Part shown: in pieces, positions 56,531 to 64,000 of the stretch
How the letters are laid out: each line of letters starts with the position of its first letter
Position numbering within the stretch: position 1 is the stretch's first letter
DNA from: Trichobilharzia regenti
Lineage: Eukaryota > Platyhelminthes > Trematoda > Strigeidida > Schistosomatidae
Assembly (NCBI GenBank): GCA_944472135.2
Contig: OX235265.1
Coordinates: 43,001,459 to 43,065,458 of the forward strand
Reading direction: 5' to 3'
Length of the DNA: 64,000 nt
Made by a program: the position numbers and the translations under genes
The notes under the pieces: model-generated
Databases searched by the model: none
Seen by the model: the letters and a program-made list of their open reading frames with translations, nothing else
What the model was told of the DNA's origin: nothing

Positions 56531-56757
56531 TTCACGTTCCCAGTGGAATATAGTGCTTCAAGCTAGAGCTTTGAAGTTTCGGTAGCAGCGGTGTTTATTT
56601 ATTTTTACGGGATGGGGGTGCCAGCCTAATGCCCACCCTTCCCTCTTTATCAGTCTTATAACTGGTTTAGTGACGTAAGAGAGTGGGTCGGCCGGGGATT
56701 GAGCTCCGGACCGCATGAGGCACGATTGGCAAGCATCCTACCGCTGTACCACCGAAG
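56531..56757 (-). repeat. tRNA-like SINE, family C
   Basis: CCTTCACGTTCCCAGTGGAA through GCCGGGGATTGAGCTCCGG to CGCTGTACCACCGAAG. Confidence 0.85.
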
Positions 56758-57635
56758 TACGAACAATAACAATGGTAATAATAAGCTAATCTATCTAACT
56801 AACTAACTAGTTTCGTGATCTTCAATGATTCGTTGAATGATTTCATTTCTTGACAAAATCTATATTAAAATGTCTCTCTTTTTAATTTCTCATGAGTTTA
56901 TCATTATATTGATGTATGTATGTATGTGTGTATAGATGTGTGCATGAGAAGAGCTTAGTTCACAACAAATCATATTGTGAACACTAACACAAACGAGTTC
57001 ATTGTATTCGACATTCTAGACAATTACACTGATATGAAGAGTTTAGAGATTAAATGAATTTCTTCTTTATATATATATCACAGTTACGATTGATTTTTAT
57101 TTTTATCCAATCTGATATTTTAATCTTTTGAGAAATGAATCAGAGAAAAAAAAACAACACAACATACAAAACAAACAAAAGTATACGTGATCAATAAAAT
57201 GAAACTCTTCTTAAAAACTTCGACAATACAACGAACGAATGGCTGTAGTGTGAATGAAGCCATGCGTGTGTATGAAAAGCATACAGCAGTGCATTTAAGC
57301 ACGGATATAAAAACTAATACTCATCCCTTTACACTATTATTTTATTAAAGGTCTATTTTCTGTGTATATTTCCTTGTTAAATAATAATCTCTATAATGTG
57401 TGATAAGTAGTGTGATTTATAAAACTATAATACTCTCTACTTAAACCGATTAGGTATTTATTTATTCTTCAAGTTAAATAATGAGTCTATATTATTTTAC
57501 ACCACCACAGTAATTATCGCCAATATTTCAGTCAACACTAAATCCAACATATTTTGTATAATCCGATCTTATTCTGACTAACATTTCTCGAGGATAGTCC
57601 TCTCTCTGCTTAAGATTTAATTAATTAATTAACTA
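56758..57635. other. unassigned intron sequence
   Basis: AT-rich with small simple repeats (CTAA near 56795, ATGT near 56913, ATTA near 57620). No exon recognised. Confidence 0.4.
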
Positions 57636-57637
57636 AT

Positions 57638-57686
57638 TAATTCAAGTATTGGTTTGTAGGGATTCAATTGATTGATTGATTGATTG
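57638..57686 (-). repeat. family S SINE terminus joined to family B element
   Basis: TTCAAGTATTGGTTTGTAGG followed by four GATT units, then directly the family B coding sequence. Confidence 0.65.
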
Positions 57687-58850
57687 AACAAAGCATGGAA
57701 TGGCAATCACCTCTCTATCTCAACTTCATCGACTTTGAAAAGGCCTTCAGCGGACAGCGTCGATCGAGAGCTGATTTGGCAACTACCTCGCTACTACCAA
57801 GGGGTGCCATCGACAATTATACATCTCATCCAACAGTTGTACGACAATGCTGCATGCCAAGTAATCCACAACGAGAAACTTGCGGAAGCCTTTGAAGTGA
57901 GGACGGGAGTAAGGCAAGGCTGTCTTTTATCACCAATGATCTTCCTGATTGCAGTAGATTGGATAATGCGACAGACAGCAGCGGGCAATGAGGAAACAGG
58001 CATAAAATGGACTCACACAAAAAACTTGGAGGATCTGGATTTCGCCGATGATATATGTCTGATTTCCCACAAACTGGAAGATATGCAAGTGAAAAGCAAC
58101 AAGCTGGCAGGAGAAGCATCAAAGATAGGACTTCAGGTGAACATAGATAAAACAGAGGTGATGAAGATTCCTAGCCAACAGCAACAACAACAACAGACAA
58201 CAATCAGAATAAATGGGAAGAACCTGAAAGAAACAAACTCCTTTACCTACCTACCTGGGAAGCATCGTTTCAACTACAGGCGGATGATGTACCAAAGCCA
58301 AAATCGAAAAAGCAAGACAAGCTTTCACTACTCTTAAGTCTGTGTGGAGGTCAACAGCACTCACCATCAAAAATAAGATCCGGATTTTTAACTCCAATGT
58401 CAAGTCAGTGCCACTATACGGATTAGAGACTTGGCGCGTCATAAAGATCATCTCAAACAGACTACAGAGCTTCATTAACAGCTGTCTTCGCTCAATACTC
58501 AAGATCAGATGGCCAGCCAGAAAAGATCAGCAACAGGGATCTCTGGGAGCGAACCAATCAGGAACCGATTGTGAAACAAATAGGCAGGAAGAAATGGAGA
58601 TGGATTGGCCATACGCTGAAGAAACCATCAAGTGACATCACTAGACAAGCCCTCGAGTGGAACCCGAAAGGGAAGCGGTGAGTTGGTCGTCAGTGCGAGG
58701 ATGGGGTGACTTGGAGGAGGTCATGTGAAGAGGAGATGAAAGCATGTGGGCAGACTTGGAGCGGGGTGAAAAAGTTGGCAGAAAACCGAAGGCAATGGAG
58801 ACGCGCGGCTGAAGCCCTATGTTCCTCTAGGAATTAACGGTTATAATAAT
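57687..58850 (+). mobile_element. non-LTR family B, RT-containing copy
   Basis: Best RT open stretch of this family: EVRTGVRQGCLLSPMIFLIA (motif B), LDFADDICLISHKLEDM (motif C as FADD), VNIDKTEVMKI, then in later frames [26 protein letters not shown] and [13 protein letters not shown], ending with CTATGTTCCTCTAGGAATTA. Motif A is damaged (FEKAFSGQRRSR for FEKAFDSVDR). 5'-truncated. Confidence 0.9.
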
Positions 58851-58857
58851 ATATAAG

Positions 58858-59095
58858 AATAATTTCATCATGAGCTGGCATAGATTACAGAACCACTGGA
58901 AAATCAGCTGGGAGTACTAGACAGCTGTTTCGTTCTAGTTTGGGACTCCCCACCGTCACGCACACACCGGGGGTTCGAACCAAGGACCTTCTGGTTACCA
59001 TAAAGACACTGGGACTCAATCCAATGGCCCACGGGAAGTCGTGACCACCAGGGTACAGCAGGTTGGGCGTGAGGACAAATACGAGAGCAAACAAA
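58858..59095 (-). repeat. family S SINE, single arm with head
   Basis: TTTCATCATGAGCTGGCATA, GGGGGTTCGAACCAAGGAC, GGGAAGTCGTGACC, GTGAGGACAAATACGAGAG. Confidence 0.8.
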
Positions 59096-59360
59096 AATAG
59101 GACAAGTTAAATAATAACAGTATAAACGCCTACGAAAAGTTTTATTCAAAAGATATTGCACAATAACAAAAAGGTGAGAAAATCGACTACTTGAAAAACA
59201 AAACAAAATGGATTCGTTTTGCTTTTTATTTTAAGGAAAAGAATAAAAACGGTAAACTTGTGAATTATTTTAATGTTTTTTTTTAACTTCTCATGATTTG
59301 AACTGGCTAGCTAACCCACCGGGAAAAAAGCGTATTTTGTCCTTAAAAAAAGGAGAAATC
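59096..59360. other. unassigned intron sequence
   Basis: Nothing recognised. Confidence 0.3.
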
Positions 59361-59361
59361 T

Positions 59362-59600
59362 AACTGTGGAGGGTACTACTGTTAACATTTGCCAGTAATA
59401 TGTAAAGAGACATTAATCAGCATATAAACATCAAATAGTAGGGAGATACATATTTGATGTCAGAGAAGGCAGATGGTACAGCGTTGTGGAGATACATGGG
59501 AGACGTGAAAGGAACACTATCTGAAGTCCAAAAGTACCACAACACGAAGATCTACGCAAATAGTGTGTTGAAGATAAGGTATACATAATTTAGCTTTATA
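59362..59600 (+). repeat. dispersed repeat D, copy 3, uninterrupted
   Basis: CATCAAATAGTAGGGAGATA, GGCAGATGGTACAGCGTTGT and AAGGTATACATAATTTAGCT; serves as reference for the split copy at 40838-41405. Confidence 0.8.
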
Positions 59601-59689
59601 GACGACCCACTCATCGCTTCCCACTGGGATACAACACTGTAGCATCTGTTGTTATAAATGCTACAGCGTTATATTCACTAGGCTGCTTT

Positions 59690-59915
59690 ACAACGAGAAG
59701 TTGAACTTAAGTTTTTAACTTTTCCTGTGGCCTTCGAGTGGAATCCCAAGAGGGGAGCGATGAGTGTGTCGTCCGAAGGTGATATGGAGGAGATGAGAGA
59801 TTGTTGACAATCGTGGTTCAAGCTGAAGAGGACGGCAGACGATAGGACAAAGTGGAAATGTGTTGTTGAAGACCTATGTTCCACTAGGAACTCAAGGGGA
59901 TAATAATAGTAATAA
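59690..59915 (+). repeat. non-LTR family B, short 3' end
   Basis: From GGCCTTCGAGTGGAATCCCA (EWNPKG region) to CTATGTTCCACTAGGAACTC and a TAATAATAG tail. Confidence 0.7.
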
Positions 59916-60060
59916 TTTAACTTTACCTGCCAATATGTATTCCAAACCCAAAACAAATAGGTGGCATAGCAGTTCTTAAATATTTCACGGTTCAGCTCAA
60001 ACTTCTGCCAATGCAACCTGAGTAACTGTTGTAATCACAGGCTCATAGACATCGTGTGTC
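59916..60060. other. unassigned spacer
   Basis: Nothing recognised. Confidence 0.3.
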
Positions 60061-60063
60061 TCA

Positions 60064-60230
60064 TGAGGGAATAGATATCATATCTTTTGACGGCCAGTCG
60101 ATGTCATGAGGACATAGATAGATTTAAGTGATTGTAGGTGACATTGTACGAGCCGAAACTGATATCCTCTTCGTCTTTGCACTCACAAGCATAAACTGGC
60201 TGTCAAAAGACATATCATCTATTCCCTCGT
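60064..60230. repeat. inverted repeat, about 35-base arms
   Basis: GAGGGAATAGATATCATATC and TTTTGACGGCCAGT on the left are complementary to ACTGGCTGTCAAAAGACATA and TCATCTATTCCCTC on the right, with an 88-base loop. Confidence 0.75.
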
Positions 60231-60635
60231 ATAGAAGCATGCAGATAACTCCGGACACCAATCCACTGGGAAAATGTAAGAATTCTGGAAAAAATAAACA
60301 CTGAAAATGCCAGGGAATTCCCAGGATTCTGGTACTCAGACGAGTCTGCAATCATCAAGCACATCGACATGAATTAAATTTGTCAAACCATAAAAAAAAC
60401 TTATATGGACGAAAGGTCAACCGTCAGGTCAACAGAGTAATCAATACCAATTCAAGTAGAGAAGAAAGTAAGACAGTTTCCAGAAGCTCAAGATCACCAT
60501 GACAGACGGTTAATAATCTCAAACTGGAGCCTGTACTCAAGATGCTGCTTAAAAAGACAATGAAATCTTTCTAATTAAACTACTCACAACAGAGAAAAAA
60601 CTGATATAAGTGTAAAACTTGGGCACTGTGGCAGA
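60231..60635. other. unassigned intron sequence
   Basis: Nothing recognised. Confidence 0.3.
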
Positions 60636-60639
60636 ATAT

Positions 60640-61985
60640 AACTCCATTATCAACAAGATTTTATTGTGATAAGTCACACAGTGTTACACAGTAATATTAA
60701 TTGATAACCTTTCGAGCACAAATTATTGCCACTCATAATCATGTCAATTTTACTCACACAACTTTTTTCCCTCATTTATATACATGTATGGAATCGATTA
60801 GATATTTGAATAAAATCAATATAGGATAAGGTACATTCAGAAATAATAATAATATGAGTGTTATTGATCTATTACAATCAGATGGGAAATAAGACGAGTG
60901 TTTTTATAGTCATAATGAGTTACTTGTTGGAATGTCGTGATGTGCTTGAATTGAAATAGAACTTTACGATTATTTATTATCCTCCTTTGCTTTGACTGGC
61001 GGCAATAATATCTTCCATATTTCTGGTATTCGTATTGAGTCATTTCTGTTGCATGTGTTGGGTGTAGACACGATGAACAAGGATTCAGTAATCAACATCT
61101 CTCTCTCTCTCTCCACCTACCTAGATTACGTTTTAGAATGTTAACCCTCTCCCACCATGCTATTGTGTGGTTGTGTGTTCATGCGTGAAGTGCAATGCAA
61201 TGCTGAGGGTTTTCCCAAATTACTTAGCTTCTCGGGGTCAACCATTCTTCCCCCAGCTGAATTCTTATCTTCCGACAATCTCACTACCCCTGACCTACTA
61301 GTCTGACCTATGTAGTTGATCCAACTCACAGTCATTGCAGGGTATTTTGTAAATTATATAATTCTGTCTAATTGGGTCAAACGACAGGGTCCTTTAACCT
61401 GCACAGCTTGTCCCTGAGTGGGCTTATAGGTCTAAATGCCACCCTAATTCCTGCTTTATTCAAAATCCTACGTAGAGAGGATCTCAGATGTCCCCTCCTT
61501 ATATGGTATAACAGTGGATGACTTATGTTCCCTCTCTTATTTATTTTATAATTGCTAGTTTCACAATTGCTTTTAGTTTGCTTTTGGCCTTTACTGATCT
61601 TCCTAATGAGTTTTGTAGGATAGTTATTCAACGCCAACGCTTCTTCTATCTGTTTTTTCGTCATTTAGGTCTTTTCTTGTGCTACCAGTCCTACTGTTCG
61701 GTTTGTTATACACTTAACTAAGCCTCCCTTAACATTTAACGGATGAGACGATTTAAAGTCTAAATATCTATTAGAATGCGTTGGTTTTCTATAAACCCCA
61801 GTGTGTATTTTACTTTCATCTATTCTTCTTGTTCATTTTCCGATTGAAATGTGAATTTTATTTCCTATACTAGTGAGTTTATATGTGTCAAGAAGCTAGA
61901 TATATGTTCTGTTTTTAACACTGAGTGAAAGTGTCATCCACATATCTCCACCATATTTTCGGAGTACAGTGAAATGCGATGTTTT
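60640..61985 (-). mobile_element. Penelope-like element, 5'-truncated copy with GIY-YIG segment
   Basis: On the - strand: a C-terminal RT piece (VYRKPTHSNRYLDFKSSHPL, then VKCITNRT) near 61850-61700; KKQIEEALALNNYPTKLIRK; the linker LLYHIRRGHLRSSLRRILNK and KLCRLKDPVV; then NYIGQTSRSGVVRLSEDKN with the YIG of the GIY-YIG nuclease near 61310. The 3' region runs to about 60650 and is shared with 41930-42444. At least three frame breaks. Penelope-like elements pair an RT with this nuclease. Confidence 0.88.
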
Positions 61986-62258
61986 AGCAAACTGGATATG
62001 ACAAAGTAGACAGGGTAGGATTGCAAACAGCAAAATTACTAACTGGAAATCAAGGAGTTAATATCAACAAGCCTGACCACCTCCTCCATTTATGCTTATT
62101 TTTTCTAAACTTTTCTCCCTTATTTTCTAACTGGAATAAAGAAATAACAACGAAACGAAACCTAAAACGTTTCTTAGGCAAACAGCTAAACGAATTCATT
62201 TGTTCCCTCTTAGAAATATTTGCATGATTGCAAAAACAAAAAAAACGAATACAACCAC
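61986..62258. other. unassigned intron sequence
   Basis: Precedes the donor of the next MGAT2 exon; no repeat recognised. Confidence 0.35.
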
Positions 62259-62262
62259 TTAC

Positions 62263-62504
62263 TTATCTGGTGACAGTCGACTTTCACAATCTCTTGGATC
62301 AGTACCAGGAAAGGAATTTGGAAATATTTGAGTTGAATGAGGATAGAAAATTTGTACAGTACGCGTAAAGCGAATAGAGGCAATTAGATTATTCATTTCA
62401 TCAGAATAAAAATCATGCGAGAAAATAACCAATGCCTTTTCAATTCCTTTCACTCGTCTTAATGATTCAATTAATAAAGTTAACTCGAGAGTTCTATTAT
62501 GGAC
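62263..62504 (-). CDS. MGAT2: MGAT2 exon 1 of 7 visible (start of catalytic domain)
   Basis: The acceptor CTCTCTCCTCTATTCAG is followed by VHNRTLELTLLIESLRRVKG, IEKALVIFSHDFYSDEMNNL, then FPNSFPGTDPRDCESRLSP and two bases of a Lys codon before donor GTAAGT. It matches the GnT-II start of the nucleotide-sugar-binding domain (VQVHNRPEYLRLLLDSLRK, VLVIFSHDFWS, FPGSDPRDC). 242 nt, entering in phase 0. The sequence upstream in the same frame (SSIQ) lies within the acceptor region and is not coding. It sits at least 100 residues into the expected protein, so earlier exons must exist. Confidence 0.95.
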
Positions 62505-62599
62505 CTGAATAGAGGAGAGAGAAAATAAAAAATCGATAAAAATAAGGTAGGAAAACATATGATGAATGAGGTTAGTTAACACGTTGAGAACTCAATTAC

Positions 62600-62614
62600 C
62601 TGGTAACGAACGGG
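62600..62614 (-). CDS. MGAT2: candidate 15-nt MGAT2 microexon (PVRYQ)
   Basis: On the - strand, TGTTTCACAG precedes CCCGTTCGTTACCAG, which is followed by GTAATT. It is phase 0 on both sides, and the next exon starts VHNR, giving RYQVHNR, where the family has VVQVHNR. The intron to the next exon would be 95 nt. Tiny exons that are multiples of three are known in schistosomes. The evidence is short, so chance is possible. Confidence 0.4.
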
Positions 62615-63460
62615 CTGTGAAACATGCTTATTATTATGCGAGAGAGAGAGAGAGCTAATGATACTGCCCGGTTGATCAATGCTTAAGCTAATGCGTCACA
62701 TGTTTAAATCCGTTATCGGGATTTAGTTTAGATCCCATAGACCACTGGGATTATTAGCTACACAGCACGCTACCATTGCACCACTTTGCTCTGAAAAAGA
62801 CGACTACTTTCATTCTACAACACATATATTACCAATTACAATAAAGTTGAGAGAAAGCACTAGGGATATATCAGTGAGTTATATTACTCCGAGTCGCCAA
62901 GATTTGTGCGAATAGATAAATGATTGCAGAAAGAAACGAGAAATTACATAACTTCTATAGAACTGCGTTAAGTGTCCACACAAACACTTTTAGTCTATAA
63001 AGCCTTAATTGCCACATTTTTCCGATAGATTGGTGGGTAGATTACTACGGGTCACAGAGTATCTTGATGTCCCTGCCTAACCTAACAGATTTCTCCGTAT
63101 CTTTTATGTTAATTTTTTTTTAACTGTGAATTGTAACCTTCTGTTTCTCTTGATTATGACAGCAGTGAATCATAGGAGGCTGAGTAATAATGAACCCTTG
63201 AAACCTGAAACATTTGGAGAATAGTAACACCATCACCTGGCGAAACAATAATAATAGTTTTCATAGCTGGTAAAGGATTATATAGTCAATCCTTAATTTC
63301 AATCCATGACAAGATCAGCCTTGAAATCAATCCAGCCTCTGAAACCAACAAATTAAGCATTCAGGTGGTATTAAGAGTTTCAGTATAAAGAGGAAAAGAT
63401 TTTCAAGATGTATTTTGTCCTAATTTAGTTGGCAACGACTTTCACCACTGAAATACATTA
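62615..63460. other. unassigned upstream MGAT2 intron or flank
   Basis: An (AG)n run at 62641-62654, a possible tRNA-like remnant at about 62660-62800 (ATGTTTAAATCCG), then AT-rich sequence. I could not find N-terminal MGAT2 exons here. Confidence 0.4.
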
Positions 63461-63464
63461 AACC

Positions 63465-63975
63465 TATTCAAGTATGGGTTTGTAGGGATTTGACTGATTG
63501 GTTACAGGATTTCATCATGAGCCGACATCGGTTAAAGAATCATTGGAAAACCTGGAATTACTGGATAGTTGTTTCATCGTAGTTTGGGACTCTTCACAAC
63601 ACGCACCCACTGGGGTTCGAACCCAGGACCTTCTGGTTACAAGCGAACTCGTAGACCAATAAGCCACTGAGACTCGATCCAATGGCCCATGAATTCCAAC
63701 TTCTGCCAATTCACGACATAGCGCAACCGCTAGCCAATGTCTTCGGCTAGTATTTGTCCTCACACCTGACCTGGTGCACCCTACTGGTCACGACATTCCA
63801 CTGGATATAGAACGTCCTGAGTTCGAACCCGGTGGGTGCGTACTAACGAAGAGCCCCAAACTAGGACGAAACACCTGTCCAGTACTCCCAGTTTTTCCAA
63901 TGGTTCTTTAACCAGTGTCAGCTCATGATGAAATCCTGTAACCATCAACCAAATCCCTACAAACCAATACTAGAA
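63465..63975. repeat. family S SINE inverted dimer with full left head
   Basis: The left unit (63465-63790, - orientation) includes the tail, hammerhead-like segment, B box (GGTTCGAACCCAGG), A-box side (CCACTGAGACTCGATCC) and extended head (GTATTTGTCCTCACACCTGA). The right arm (63800-63975) runs from GTTCGAACCCGGTGGGTGCG through GGACGAAACACCTGTCCAGTAC to CCTACAAACCAATAC. Confidence 0.88.
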
Positions 63976-64000
63976 AGTTAATCTACTAAGCCAATGAACC

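Larger units (their letters stand above)
14085..62504 (-). other. MGAT2: MGAT2 gene span (seven exons, 5' end not found)
   Basis: Seven exons on the - strand join with GT/AG borders and matching phases into 1035 nt: 344 residues and a stop. Exon lengths are 242, 100, 131, 70, 90, 128 and 274 nt; introns are about 7.2, 3.2, 12.3, 11.7, 2.5 and 10.4 kb. The product is beta-1,2-N-acetylglucosaminyltransferase II, a Golgi type II membrane enzyme that adds GlcNAc to the alpha-1,6 mannose arm to make complex biantennary N-glycans (family knowledge). The human protein is about 447 residues, so roughly 100 N-terminal residues (tail, anchor, stem) are missing here. The human coding region lies in one exon, as I recall, so this split structure is notable. 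Full-length RTE copies 2 and 3 sit in its introns in the sense orientation. Confidence 0.9.

Noticed and set aside
62259..62582. Reading the whole - strand ORF as coding
   Set aside because: Residues before VHNR lie in the polypyrimidine tract and acceptor, and those after SPD pass a GTAAGT donor into a stop.
1..64000. CRISPR arrays, operons, bacterial promoters or ribosome-binding sites
   Set aside because: No regularly spaced direct repeats or bacterial gene organisation; introns and SINEs show a eukaryotic genome.

Overview
This is a eukaryotic, AT-rich, repeat-laden window that looks like blood-fluke (Schistosoma) nuclear DNA. The evidence is indirect but consistent: RTE/BovB-type non-LTR retrotransposons, Penelope-like elements with a GIY-YIG motif, tRNA-like SINEs, hammerhead-ribozyme (Sm-alpha-like) repeats, and large introns separating short exons. 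There is no bacterial gene organisation, CRISPR array or operon.

Two host genes are visible, arranged convergently. On the + strand, positions 1252-2006 hold the last coding exon of a Polycomb-group RING finger (PCGF) protein, carrying its RAWUL domain. On the - strand, a gene for the Golgi enzyme GlcNAc-transferase II (MGAT2, family GT16) runs from at least 62504 down to 14085. I assembled it from seven short exons: 62504-62263, 55076-54977, 51755-51625, 39338-39269, 27530-27441, 24899-24772 and 14358-14085. Every junction uses GT/AG and every reading phase matches. Together they give 344 residues plus stop, which is the catalytic domain to the C terminus. The N-terminal cytoplasmic tail, membrane anchor and stem are not seen. 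A 15-nt microexon at 62614-62600 is a possible eighth exon.

Almost everything else is mobile DNA, much of it inside the MGAT2 introns. RTE family A has one copy with an uninterrupted 1142-residue EN-RT ORF (35729-32301) and two near full-length copies (3944-7600 on +, 21315-17521 on -) that share the same one-base frameshift. It also has several 5'-truncated copies with exact 10-12 bp target-site duplications, one of them only 62 bp long. A second non-LTR family (B) occurs as about ten broken pieces. Penelope-like fragments lie near 8, 12.6, 22, 37, 42, 44, 55.5 and 61 kb. SINEs fall into at least three tRNA-like families. One recurs as large inverted dimers, each arm carrying a hammerhead-like fold with an altered core. 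Smaller inverted repeats and microsatellites fill part of the rest.

Region by region: 0-2.5 kb, end of the PCGF gene; 2.5-14 kb, intergenic transposon field; 14-62.5 kb, MGAT2 exons with transposon-filled introns; 62.6-64 kb, upstream MGAT2 intron or 5' flank with a SINE dimer. The two genes have unrelated roles (chromatin repression and N-glycan branching), so no shared pathway is implied. I found no new multi-gene system. The most notable items are the highly split MGAT2 gene, the hammerhead-derived inverted-dimer SINEs and the shared-frameshift RTE copies.
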